Below, in pieces: positions 26,748 through 35,295 of a stretch of 57,225 nucleotides of DNA (position 1 is the first letter of the stretch; every line of letters starts with the position of its first letter). The notes beneath the pieces are model-generated. The model did no database searches. It worked only from the letters and a program-made list of their open reading frames with translations, and was not told the origin of the DNA. The stretch is from Veillonellales bacterium (GTDB lineage: Bacteria > Bacillota > Negativicutes > JAAYSF01). The stretch lies in contig JBDKTO010000013.1 in assembly GCA_039680175.1 (NCBI GenBank), forward strand, positions 1 to 57,225, given 5' to 3'. The position numbers and the translations under genes are program-made.

Positions 26748-26792
26748 GCGGTTGCACCGGCATTTTAAAATTTAAAATACTAGTGCAACCGC
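26748..26792. other. Long hairpin downstream of cheX
   Basis: GCGGTTGCAC (26748-26757) pairs with GTGCAACCGC (26783-26792); the inner part ATTTTAAA/TTTAAAAT is also self-complementary. It lies 80 bp past the cheX stop (minus strand). There is no clear T run; it could be the 3' end of the minus-strand message or a small repeat. Confidence 0.45.
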
Positions 26793-26872
26793 CCCTCTTG
26801 AATGATTCCCTCAATACAACGTAATAAACAACTTTTCATGAAGCTGCGGCGAAGGCAATGGCGGGAAGATCA

Positions 26873-27337
26873 TTACTGCATTAACCCGATATAGACATCC
26901 ATATCGATATCGTCAACGGCAAAGGTGACTACGACCACTTTCGCTACGGCAAGCAGTACTTGTCCGTCTTTGCCAATCAGTATAGTCGGTGGTGAAATAT
27001 CAAGTCCGCTAATCTCCGCCTGACTGAAAAAGGTACAGGCATTAGCACACACCATATTTCCCAGCTCGGAAATGGCACTTTGGGCCAAACTGTTAAATTC
27101 GGTAATTTCCATGCCGCCCATCATTTTTCCGGCAACTTTTTTTGCCCCGTCGAGGCTCATGCCGATTAAGATGGACCCCTTCAACGGGCCGACAACGCTG
27201 ATGTTAATTAATACGCCTTTATTCAGCAGTGTGTTGCCGGATAAGGACAGCCCTTTTCTCTCAATTTTGGCAAATCCCAGCTGGGGAATAATATTGGCGA
27301 AGGCATCCAATATGGGATTGATCATTTTTACATCCAT
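26873..27337 (-). CDS. cheX: CheX-type chemotaxis phosphatase
   Basis: 154 residues. INPILDAFANIIPQLG at the N-terminus, then SLSGNTLLNKGVLINISVVGPLKGSILIGMS, and the phosphatase helix SAISELGNMVCANACTFF with the Glu-x-x-Asn pair used by CheC/CheX/FliY to attack phospho-CheY. Only one such helix is seen, as in CheX dimers. It overlaps the receiver gene upstream by 10 bp, so the two are translated together, and it probably dephosphorylates that receiver or another CheY. Confidence 0.85.
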   Translation of the reverse strand: MDVKMINPILDAFANIIPQLGFAKIERKGLSLSGNTLLNKGVLINISVVGPLKGSILIGMSLDGAKKVAGKMMGGMEITEFNSLAQSAISELGNMVCANACTFFSQAEISGLDISPPTILIGKDGQVLLAVAKVVVVTFAVDDIDMDVYIGLMQ

Positions 27338-28191
27338 AGTACCGACTCCTTCTGGAATCCGATTCCCAGATAGATGGGTCCAAAGTTTGTAGCCCCATGG
27401 ATACTTTGAATTTGCAAAGTCGGGCTGACCACTTCTGTTGGTGCACCGTAAAATACGTTGGGCGGTGCCACCCTGAGACCCAGGGCCTTTTCTTTTTTGT
27501 TCAGCATGGAACAGGCCACTCCGGCGACTATATTGGCAAATTCAGCTCCCAGAGCCAGTACTTCATCTAAATTTTTTGCCTCCCGCCGGAGAATGACCTG
27601 AGCCATTTTTTTGGCAGTATCCACCGAAAGATCCAAAATCATTGATCCTGAGTAGCGTCCAATAATCCCGATTACCACGGCAATTCCCTGAGAAGTGAAC
27701 CGGGTCTCCTGGGGTGATTCATCAACAAAAGAGGCAGTCGCTTTGGTCATGCGGGTTACATTTTGCGCTAGGGCTTCTTTAAAAGCAGCGATGCCAAACG
27801 TAGTTAAGCTCTCAAATAAGGAATCCGGAGCGAGAACATTAGTCAATATCCGCCTGAGGACATCGGCATCCACCGGTTTTTGTATATAACCGACAATCCC
27901 AATTCGTTTTGCTTCTGTTTCCGTTTCTTCATCTTTCATGGAACTAACCAATACGATTTTCGCTGCCGGATCGTGCAGAAGCAGGGCCTTACTGCACTCA
28001 AAACCATCAGCGCCGGGCATTGCGATATCCATAGTTACAATATCAGGTTTACAGTTCGGGTATGTTTCCAGCATCGTTTCCAGAGATTCGGCTTCCCCGA
28101 CAACTTCGCAGCCATTTTCCTGTAATGTTTCAGCGAGAAGTGTGCGAGAAAAGGGAGAGTCGTCGACGATCATTACCTTAATAAGCCCCAT
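27328..28191 (-). CDS. Response regulator: CheY-like receiver fused to a CheX-like domain
   Basis: 287 residues. Receiver at 1-120 with VMIVDDSPFSR (acidic pair D10, D11), TMDIAMPG (phospho-acceptor D55), VLVSSMKDEE (Ser) and YIQKPVDADVL (Lys). The C-terminal half (about 130-285) is CheX-like, with TKATASFVDESPQ and helix ALGAEFANIVAGVACSML that again carries Glu-x-x-Asn. No DNA-binding domain. Such a protein could be its own phosphatase or act on CheY. ATG 28191; a weak TATAAT-like promoter lies upstream on the minus strand near 28230. Confidence 0.88.
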   Translation of the reverse strand: MGLIKVMIVDDSPFSRTLLAETLQENGCEVVGEAESLETMLETYPNCKPDIVTMDIAMPGADGFECSKALLLHDPAAKIVLVSSMKDEETETEAKRIGIVGYIQKPVDADVLRRILTNVLAPDSLFESLTTFGIAAFKEALAQNVTRMTKATASFVDESPQETRFTSQGIAVVIGIIGRYSGSMILDLSVDTAKKMAQVILRREAKNLDEVLALGAEFANIVAGVACSMLNKKEKALGLRVAPPNVFYGAPTEVVSPTLQIQSIHGATNFGPIYLGIGFQKESVLWM

Positions 28192-28289
28192 TCGCTATTT
28201 TCCCCCATCCCAAAATTAATTGTTCTATTATATATATTAGCAGCGGTGTTTACATTTTCCTGCAAAAAAACAATTGTTTTTCAAAAACC

Positions 28290-29120
28290 CTATTTCTTTG
28301 TTTCTGCTTTCAGGGAAAATACTCTGCCGCGCAGCCATTTGTGGCCGCCGCGGCTGCGGGGAATCCGGTTACACAATTCTTCCCGAATTTTTTCCACCAT
28401 GTCTCGCCGTATTTTAATATAATTCGTCAAGGCCTGCCGCTCCGCTTCATTGGACAGCCATTCCTCCGGAATTTCCCCTACCAGGCCTTCGATTTGCTCA
28501 TCCCTGAGCCGGGATACTTTTTCCCGATAGGGACGAAAATCCAGCGGAGTCAGATATTTTTTGAGCAATAAACTAAAGAAATAACCATAGTAGACGTTGC
28601 AACTGCTGCGCAGCCTGGCAAGAGATTCAATTGTCCAATTGCCGGAGCGGAACAAATGGGAGTTATCAATGGCATATAGTTTATATCCGGCGGGTTCTTG
28701 GCGCAGCAGGAGGTTTTTCCGGTTATAGGTGCGATCCTTATTATGAAACATATGGTCAAATAAAATGATGCCGGCCATGTCGCTGATATTGATAACCTGA
28801 TTTAGATTATGCTTTTCTACATAACGGCAATTATTCAAATATTTACTGGCAAAGTGAATTCCCGGTTTTGCCCCTGCTTCCGGCAGGCAGGAATTTTTTT
28901 GCAGGAGGTCTTCCGTAATTTGAATAATGCCGCCCGGGGGAAAGCATAAGCCCAGCAGCTCGCCGATCTTTGCTGCCAGGAGCTCGCTGGCCAATACTTT
29001 AGTGCCTAAGCGGTTGTGCTGCATTTTAACGACATAAACATTTCCGTCATTTCCGCGGAAGAACTGGGGCGTTGTCACTCCCACCCCTACATTTTTCAAA
29101 TATTCTACAGCCGTGAGCAT
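28290..29120 (-). CDS. HipA-like kinase-fold protein
   Basis: About 276 residues from the ATG at 29120, chosen because GGAGAGG lies just before it on the minus strand; the frame continues upstream to 29222. The middle part MAGIILFDHMFHNKDRTYNRKNLLL and YKLYAIDNSHLFRSGNW look like the catalytic (D-x-x-x-x-N-x-D-R) and metal-binding (x-I-D-N/H) loops of HipA/PI-kinase-like proteins; VYVVKMQHN with a Lys suits the ATP site. This is the pattern of short stand-alone HipA-like proteins, not the HipBA toxin; there is no HipB gene beside it. Function unknown; it closes the surface/glycosylation island. Confidence 0.65.
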   Translation of the reverse strand: MLTAVEYLKNVGVGVTTPQFFRGNDGNVYVVKMQHNRLGTKVLASELLAAKIGELLGLCFPPGGIIQITEDLLQKNSCLPEAGAKPGIHFASKYLNNCRYVEKHNLNQVINISDMAGIILFDHMFHNKDRTYNRKNLLLRQEPAGYKLYAIDNSHLFRSGNWTIESLARLRSSCNVYYGYFFSLLLKKYLTPLDFRPYREKVSRLRDEQIEGLVGEIPEEWLSNEAERQALTNYIKIRRDMVEKIREELCNRIPRSRGGHKWLRGRVFSLKAETKK

Positions 29121-29148
29121 GCTATCCTCTCCTTCAACTGCCAGGACT

Positions 29149-29185
29149 AAAAAGACCCGGTAAGGAATACTTACACGGGCCTTTC
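29149..29185 (-). terminator. Terminator after the Sm-like gene (minus strand)
   Basis: On the minus strand, GGCCCGTGTAAG and CTTACCGGGTC pair with one bulged T, followed by TTTTT. It lies about 60-90 bp past the stop of the gene at 29241-29828 and just ahead of the HipA-like gene start. Confidence 0.6.
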
Positions 29186-29240
29186 GCACTGCCTGCTTGT
29201 GAATAAGACGCGGGGAAAACACAGGAACTATCAGCCTGAG

Positions 29241-29828
29241 TTAACTGGGGGTGGTCGTGGATGAAGCTACGGAAGTGATTGCTTCCAGGTTGACGACTAC
29301 CGTACTGATATCATCGTCGGAAATGGAAGTGCTGGTGCCTGGTCCGAATATATCCTCAACTGTCAATATCGCCAGCTCATCGTCAATAACGCCGAGGATT
29401 CCTTCAAACAAAAAGCCGCCAAGGGTGGTTATGGTTACCAGGTCTCCCAGCATCCGTTTCAGCTGGCAGATTAACAAGTGGCTTTCCTGACGTCCGGGAG
29501 GGGGTTGAATTCTATTTGGAGGCGGGAACGGCGGTCCTGGCGGGTCAATTGGATCACTGCTGATGGCAGTGCCTTTGCCGACGATAGTCCAAAGATCGAC
29601 CCGGAGAAATTCAGTCGTTCTCAGTTCTCCCCCCGGAGTAAGAATTTCCACATCGGTTGTTTCTGCCGTGACGGCCGGGCCAAGAGCTGCGATACGGCAG
29701 TCTTCGATTCTTTGCAAACGGCCGAAATAGATAAACCCGTCGACGCCAAATAATAATACATCCGTATTGAGCTCGCGCTGCAGTTCTCTAATCAGGGCTT
29801 CATTGCGCAGTTCTTTAAAAATACCCAT
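29241..29828 (-). CDS. Protein with two Sm-like repeats joined by a Pro-rich linker
   Basis: 195 residues, not a family I can name. Residues about 20-60 (TDVLLFGVDGFIYFGRLQRIEDCRIAAL) and 130-165 (GDLVTITTLGGFLFEGILGVIDDELAILTV) look like copies of one small beta-barrel: a strand, a G-x-x-x-x-G turn, then a conserved acidic tail, as in Sm/LSm and spore-surface small beta-barrels. They are joined by DPPGPPFPPPNRIQPPPG. The C-terminus is Ser/Thr-rich (SVASSTTTPS). No signal peptide or membrane segment. Position in a glycosylation island suggests a surface or spore-coat protein; a cytoplasmic nucleic-acid role is not excluded. Confidence 0.5.
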   Translation of the reverse strand: MGIFKELRNEALIRELQRELNTDVLLFGVDGFIYFGRLQRIEDCRIAALGPAVTAETTDVEILTPGGELRTTEFLRVDLWTIVGKGTAISSDPIDPPGPPFPPPNRIQPPPGRQESHLLICQLKRMLGDLVTITTLGGFLFEGILGVIDDELAILTVEDIFGPGTSTSISDDDISTVVVNLEAITSVASSTTTPS

Positions 29829-29949
29829 ATGAATATATACCTCCTTATTGAGATAAGATAGATTATTTGTGGCTTACTATAACGTATGTAGAAGGCGGCA
29901 ATAGTGTTACTTATCCCGGATGCATTTCGTAGACTTTGACAGCGATCTT

Positions 29950-30903
29950 TTATTTGGTTATGCTGCGCAGGTTTTTGTTGTACCAATCAACAGTCAAAGC
30001 CAGCCCCTGATGTAAACTGGTCTTAGGGGTGAAGCCGAATTTCTCTGCCGCCCGGGTTGTGTCAAGAGCCCGGCGGGGCTGGCCGTTTGGTTTAGCGGTA
30101 TCCCAGCATATTTTACCAGTAAAGCCGGTAGCATGGCTGATCAACGCGGCTAATTCTTTTATAGGAACTTCGCGGCCGGTTCCCAGATTTACCGGCGCGC
30201 TGTCGTTATAATGTTCGGCGGCAAGGAGGATTCCTTCGGCAGCATCGCCGGCAAAAAGGAATTCCCGGGATGCGCTGCCGTCGCCCCACAGGGTAATCCT
30301 ATCTTGCCGCCGGTCGATGGCAGCGCAGCATTTTTTGATAAGTGCCGGTATAACATGAGAAGAGTCCAGATTGAAATTATCGCCTGGGCCATACAGATTG
30401 GCAGGCAATAGAAAAATGGAGTTAAAACCGTATTGCTGCCGGTAGGCTTGGCTTTGCACCAGCATCATTTTTTTTGCCAGACCGTAGGGAGCATTTGTTT
30501 CCTCCGGATATCCGTTCCAGATATCGGTTTCATGAAAGGGAACCGGGCAGTACTTGGGATAAGAGCACACCGTTCCAATAGCCACGAACTTTTCTACGGC
30601 ATAACGGCGGGCATATTCAATAAGCTGGGCTCCCATTACCAGGTTATCATAGAAATATTTGCCGGGATTTTTTTGATTTGCTCCTATCCCGCCAACGACG
30701 GCAGCCAAGTGAATCACTATATCCGGCTGGCAGTCTTCGTACATTTGGCGGACTTGATGAGCCTGGGTCAAATCGTAATTTTGGCTGCGGGGGACGAAAA
30801 TATTGGCGGCACCGCGCTCAGCCAGCTGTTTTACGACATAGGTACCCAGGAACCCGGCGCCGCCGGTAACGGCAATCCGGCGCTTCGCAAAAAAGTCGCT
30901 CAT
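29950..30903 (-). CDS. fcl: GDP-L-fucose synthase
   Basis: 317 residues. NADP site [14 protein letters not shown]; catalytic Ser-Tyr-Lys as [14 protein letters not shown] and [25 protein letters not shown] and [12 protein letters not shown] are characteristic for Fcl/WcaG. It converts GDP-4-keto-6-deoxymannose to GDP-L-fucose, the second step after Gmd. It overlaps gmd by 4 bp (ATGA). The sugar would feed the two big glycosyltransferases upstream in the same orientation. Confidence 0.94.
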   Translation of the reverse strand: MSDFFAKRRIAVTGGAGFLGTYVVKQLAERGAANIFVPRSQNYDLTQAHQVRQMYEDCQPDIVIHLAAVVGGIGANQKNPGKYFYDNLVMGAQLIEYARRYAVEKFVAIGTVCSYPKYCPVPFHETDIWNGYPEETNAPYGLAKKMMLVQSQAYRQQYGFNSIFLLPANLYGPGDNFNLDSSHVIPALIKKCCAAIDRRQDRITLWGDGSASREFLFAGDAAEGILLAAEHYNDSAPVNLGTGREVPIKELAALISHATGFTGKICWDTAKPNGQPRRALDTTRAAEKFGFTPKTSLHQGLALTVDWYNKNLRSITK

Positions 30904-31958
30904 GTGCTTATCCTCCCGACAAGAACCGCTTTCGCCTGTTTAAAATCTTCTTCCACCATGAGACTCACCAGTTCAGCGAAGGAAACAGTCGGCCGCCAGC
31001 CAATTTTCCGGGTGGCTTTGCTGCAATCCGCCAGCAGCAGGCTGACTTCGGTTGGCCGAAATAAGCGGGAATCAACTCGAACCAGCACTTCCCCGGTAGC
31101 TGCATTGACGCCCGTTTCCTCCAGTCCGCTGCCGATCCACTTGATATTAATGCCCACATTTTCAAAAGCCAAAGTAGCAAATTCCCGGACGGTATGGCAT
31201 TCACCGGTGCCAATGACACAATCAGTTGGTTCATCCTGCTGCAGTAAAAGCCATATGGCCTGAACATAGTCACCGGCATAGCCCCAGTCCCGCTTGGCAT
31301 CTAAATTTCCCAAGTAGAGCGTTTTCTGCAGTCCAAGGGTAATCCTGACAACGCCCTGCGTAATTTTTCTGGTCACGAAAGTTTCGCCCCGCAGGGGAGA
31401 TTCGTGGTTGAACAGGATTCCATTACAGGCAAAGATCTGATAGGCTTCCCGGTAGTTAATCGTAATCCAGTAGGCGAACAGTTTGGCGACTGCGTAGGGA
31501 CTTCGTGGGTAAAAGGGGGTTGTTTCGCATTGGGGAACCATTTGAGAATCGCCGAATAATTCGCTGGTCGAAGCTTGATAAAATCTTGTTTTTTTCGTGA
31601 GTCCAAGCATTCGGATTGCTTCCAGCAAACGTAGTGTGCCTATTGCATTTGTATTGGCTGTGTATTCCGGCGTTGCAAAGGATACTTTGACATGGCTTTG
31701 CGCCCCTAAATTATAGATCTCATCCGGTTCTACCTCCGCTACAATCCGGGTAATATTCGCTGAATCGGTGAGATCGCCGTCGTGCAGGAGCAGTCCATCT
31801 TCGCCCGGAGCGGCAGGCCGCAAGTGAGCGATGCGTTCGGTGTTGTCGGTGGAAGCATAGCGCTTTAGTCCGTGAACCCGGTAGCCTTTTTTCAGTAGTA
31901 AATCGGCAAGATATGCACCGTCCTGACCGGTAATTCCGGTGATCAGAGCCGTTTTCAT
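30900..31958 (-). CDS. gmd: GDP-mannose 4,6-dehydratase
   Basis: 352 residues. Start [20 protein letters not shown] is diagnostic of Gmd; [34 protein letters not shown] (Tyr-x-x-x-Lys) and [17 protein letters not shown] are all present. It makes GDP-4-keto-6-deoxy-D-mannose. ATG 31958 lies ~275 bp downstream of the glycosyltransferase end; the gap holds repeats and an inverted repeat. Confidence 0.95.
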   Translation of the reverse strand: MKTALITGITGQDGAYLADLLLKKGYRVHGLKRYASTDNTERIAHLRPAAPGEDGLLLHDGDLTDSANITRIVAEVEPDEIYNLGAQSHVKVSFATPEYTANTNAIGTLRLLEAIRMLGLTKKTRFYQASTSELFGDSQMVPQCETTPFYPRSPYAVAKLFAYWITINYREAYQIFACNGILFNHESPLRGETFVTRKITQGVVRITLGLQKTLYLGNLDAKRDWGYAGDYVQAIWLLLQQDEPTDCVIGTGECHTVREFATLAFENVGINIKWIGSGLEETGVNAATGEVLVRVDSRLFRPTEVSLLLADCSKATRKIGWRPTVSFAELVSLMVEEDFKQAKAVLVGRIST

Positions 31959-31996
31959 CTTAGGCAGATACCTCCTGTATGTTTAGGATCGTGGCT

Positions 31997-32239
31997 GTGC
32001 GCCAAGTGTCATGCGCCATGCGCTAAAAAAATCCATATAAGTCGAAAGTGACACCGCCCTTAACCGGGTGTTTGCCAACGCTCCGCCGCCACAGCTTAAC
32101 CTCCGCTTATGGCAAACACCCGACTAAGGCCTCCCCGTCATTTATCTTCTAAGTGCTAAGTGCCAAGTGCCAAGTGCCATGCGCCATGAGCCATGAGCCA
32201 TGCGCCATGCGCCATGCGCCATGCGCCATGCGCTAAAAA
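31997..32239. repeat. Heptamer repeat tract with inner inverted repeat
   Basis: Twelve 7-bp units run from 32151 to 32234: four of type AAGTGCC (first as AAGTGCT), then eight of type ATGCGCC/ATGAGCC, the last ending ATGCGCT. A shorter 4-unit copy is at 31997-32024. Both end with ATGCGCCATGCGCTAAAAA (32011-32029 and 32221-32239), a 19-bp direct repeat 210 bp apart. Between them CGGGTGTTTGCCA (32065-32077) and TGGCAAACACCCG (32110-32122) form a 13-bp inverted repeat. The right copy overlaps the glycosyltransferase stop codon. Confidence 0.9.
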
Positions 32240-35200
32240 CGAATCTCTGTCGCATTATCCCGAATGGTATGAAACAGCAGCTGCTGATACTGGGCCATGG
32301 TTTCCGGCGTGACGGCATAGTCCGTTTCCGCATAACGGGATAGAACAAGTCCCAGCGTCTGCCACGTTTCCTGATTAGGCCGGGGTGTATGACCTACATG
32401 ACAGGCAAGCGGGGACGACAGCAATTTAGCCGGTACATCGTTGGCGATGGCCAGCAGCAGCGCCCAATAGTCCCACCAGGGCAGGCCGAGACAAAAGCTT
32501 TCCATCGGGTAATCCGGGAGGACATGTTTATCAAAGAATAAATAATCAAACGCGCCGCTATGAACGGTGCTTTCAGTTGAGTCCGGGGCGGAAATATCAT
32601 AGCGGGAGCCGAATATAATCGAACCGGCCGCTTCTTTTTGCAGTAAAGTGGCAAGATGGTTGTTCCGAAGAATCAGATCCGATTTTATAATTCCGCCGAT
32701 ATCCGCTGACTGCTCCTGGCAGCAATGGAGCAGATCGCGAAAATAGATATAACGCTGCCCGTAGCGTTCTCTCGCATCCCGGAAGGCAGTGACAAAGTCT
32801 ACGTTCGGAAAGTGAGGCCGGAGAGCAGCAATATCTTCCCGGGAGTTTAGGGCAATAACACGGAATCCGGCTTGCTGCCAGCTTTTAATGGCGATCTGCT
32901 GGTTGGCGATATTGTCAGGCGACAGTGTGGTAACAAGCGGGATGGCTGCAACTGCTGTTTGCGGAACCGAGCGGGAGCGACCATCAATTTGCTGCAGGAA
33001 AAAAGAGCAGAGTTGTCCGGCAAGTTTTAGAGCTGCGGTCTGCGCTTCCTGCTTTGCCTGCTGCTCCGCCGCGTCATTGCCGCCGGGATGACAAGCTGGC
33101 AGCAGGGCCGAAATCTTTTTCGCCAGATCTTCGGGACTGCTTTTTTGGAAAACGGTTCCATATTGATGTTCCAAATGAGCGTCAATGTCACTTACGATAA
33201 TGGGTTTGCCGAGACTCCGGCATTCCAGCACAATCTGGCCCAAGCCCTCGAACAGGGAAGGCTGAACAACGAACAGGCACTGGCGGATGAGCTGAATTTG
33301 ATCTTCCCGGGGAATCATTCCCAGGATCGTAACTTGATCGCTGATCTTTAAATCGGCAATTGCCGACTGCAGTTCACCGAAATAGGCGGGAGCCCGGTAA
33401 TCTTCCGTCGGGCCGGTGCAAACGAGCGGAATGTTTTGTCCCCGCTGTTTTAAAAGCTGGATGGCACGAAATAAGGTCAAATGATTTTTATGCAGCCAGA
33501 ATTGGTTGGAGCATAAAATAAACCGTTCCGGCAGGCTATATTTCCCCCGTACCTGGTTCGGGTCTGGAAGGTACCAGTTTTCATCGGGGTAAGATACCGG
33601 CGTAAACACGACTGCTTCGGCGGTGGATTGGGGATAAAATTTCCGGAAATCTGCAGCGGCGGCCTGGGTGCTGAACATGATCAGCCGCGATTGCTCGGCT
33701 ATTTTTTTGAATTGGGATTCCCGGAACTGATATTCGTAATTGGAGAAAAACTCCGGTAAATACCGGTGCTGAAAATCAGGAATCCAGGACATGGCTTTAG
33801 CTGTCACTAAAGTGTCGCTGTTGACAGGAAAATAGAAATCAACCAGGGAAAAAACTTCCTCCCAGGACTGACAGTGAATAGAAGGGGATCCCAACTTTTT
33901 ATTCAGTAATTCCGGGTTCGGTCCGACAAACATAATTCCGTCAAACAGGTGGGCAAAGGGCTGGTAAAATTCAAAATCAGACTGGGTTTTGTCGGTAACC
34001 ACCAGGTAGAGTTGAGGCCGGTCTTCTTTTGGCAGGGTACATAAACACTGGACAAGGGCTCTTATATGGGAAACGCCGCCATACCAATGCTTGCCGCCGG
34101 TCAGCTGAATTCCGATGCGGGTATCTGCAATCATCCAAGTTTCCTTCTTTCGGGCTATTTCGTAGCCATAAGTTTCAGGAGGCTTTCCCAGAGCTTGCTG
34201 CAGCCCCTTGCGTACCGATTCAATGTAGGCACCGGGGCTGTAACGCTCACGGATTACTTCCAGTGAACGGATGCTTTGTTTGCGTATCCAGTCAGCAGGC
34301 ATCCGGGAGAATCGGTCAACGGTTTCCGCAATACAGTCGATACTGCAGTTCTCGAGAAATTGCCCCTCGTCCTCATTGATGCCGCATTCTTTGCTCAGTA
34401 AGGGAATGAGACCGAAGGACATGGCGGTCAGCGCGCTGCCGGAAATTCCCTCCGAACAGGAAGGTAGAATCATGTAACTGCAGTGCCGGACTATTTCCCT
34501 GAAGATCGGTCCCGAGGTGTCTAAAAAACCAATGGGCTTAATGTTGTGGCAGTGAAATAACTCCTGCCGGTATAAGGTGCAAAAGTCCGGCTCACGCTCA
34601 AACAAGCTGCACACATACAAAGTGGTCTGGGGGCTGCAGGGAAAAACCTCCAGCAAAAGATCCAGCCCTTTTAAAACTTGGGGCTGACTGGCCAGAAATA
34701 AAAAATTGCGGGGCGATTTTAAGGAAAAATCGAGATCGGGTACAATGATACAGCCATTGTTTTTAAGCAAGGATACTTTTGTTTTTTCTACATTTTCAAA
34801 GGTTTCCAGGGTATGCTGATTGCCCATCAGCAGCAGGTGATCGAAGTCGTTGGGATGAGGGTACTCGTATTCCTGTTTTGTCTGTGTTTTTAGTTTCACA
34901 CCGCACCGCTCAAAGAGGGCAGCCTGACGGAGTTTTTCCTGCCGGTACTGCCACTGAGGGGAAGAGCCGGTGGCATACAGAAGCTCACGGCAGTCCGGCC
35001 GGAGGCGGGATTCATATATCTGCCGGTTGTGCGGGGAGATATCGACGACCAAATCATATTCCTTAGTAAAGTCAATCCGGGCTGCAAACCAGTCGATGAC
35101 GTCCACGTTATAACCCCATTCGCCGATTAGACCGGCAAGAGCAGAAACCTGCCAGAGGTTTTGATGCCAGGGACGGCTTGGAACCGGCTGCCGGAAAGGA

Positions 35201-35274
35201 CCGGTGATATACTTCAGCAAACAATTTTTAAAATATCCGGTCTTATTTACATTTTCCACAATAATATCACTCAT
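32233..35274 (-). CDS. Giant glycosyltransferase: two GT4-like modules plus novel C-terminal domain
   Basis: 1013 residues. Module 1 (about 1-375) ends in MILPSCSEGISGSALTAMSFG, and module 2 (about 380-755) has GGKHWYGGVSHIRAL, FILCSNQFWLHKNHLTLFRA and VQPSLFEGLGQIVLECRSLGKPIIVSD; both are the E-x7-E type sugar-nucleotide sites of GT-B family 4. The last ~250 residues (VTTLSPDNIANQQIAIKSW through SFCLGLPWWDYWALLL) are a domain also found at the end of the next glycosyltransferase. It probably decorates surface or spore proteins or polysaccharide. ATG 35274, 21 bp after the neighbour. No signal peptide, so cytoplasmic. Confidence 0.85.
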   Translation of the reverse strand: MSDIIVENVNKTGYFKNCLLKYITGPFRQPVPSRPWHQNLWQVSALAGLIGEWGYNVDVIDWFAARIDFTKEYDLVVDISPHNRQIYESRLRPDCRELLYATGSSPQWQYRQEKLRQAALFERCGVKLKTQTKQEYEYPHPNDFDHLLLMGNQHTLETFENVEKTKVSLLKNNGCIIVPDLDFSLKSPRNFLFLASQPQVLKGLDLLLEVFPCSPQTTLYVCSLFEREPDFCTLYRQELFHCHNIKPIGFLDTSGPIFREIVRHCSYMILPSCSEGISGSALTAMSFGLIPLLSKECGINEDEGQFLENCSIDCIAETVDRFSRMPADWIRKQSIRSLEVIRERYSPGAYIESVRKGLQQALGKPPETYGYEIARKKETWMIADTRIGIQLTGGKHWYGGVSHIRALVQCLCTLPKEDRPQLYLVVTDKTQSDFEFYQPFAHLFDGIMFVGPNPELLNKKLGSPSIHCQSWEEVFSLVDFYFPVNSDTLVTAKAMSWIPDFQHRYLPEFFSNYEYQFRESQFKKIAEQSRLIMFSTQAAAADFRKFYPQSTAEAVVFTPVSYPDENWYLPDPNQVRGKYSLPERFILCSNQFWLHKNHLTLFRAIQLLKQRGQNIPLVCTGPTEDYRAPAYFGELQSAIADLKISDQVTILGMIPREDQIQLIRQCLFVVQPSLFEGLGQIVLECRSLGKPIIVSDIDAHLEHQYGTVFQKSSPEDLAKKISALLPACHPGGNDAAEQQAKQEAQTAALKLAGQLCSFFLQQIDGRSRSVPQTAVAAIPLVTTLSPDNIANQQIAIKSWQQAGFRVIALNSREDIAALRPHFPNVDFVTAFRDARERYGQRYIYFRDLLHCCQEQSADIGGIIKSDLILRNNHLATLLQKEAAGSIIFGSRYDISAPDSTESTVHSGAFDYLFFDKHVLPDYPMESFCLGLPWWDYWALLLAIANDVPAKLLSSPLACHVGHTPRPNQETWQTLGLVLSRYAETDYAVTPETMAQYQQLLFHTIRDNATEIRF

Positions 35275-35295
35275 ATAAATCCTCCGCCGGCAGGC

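Noticed and set aside
32142-32348. Frame with repeated WRMAHG
   Set aside because: Translation of the heptamer DNA repeat running into the glycosyltransferase end; no gene signals.
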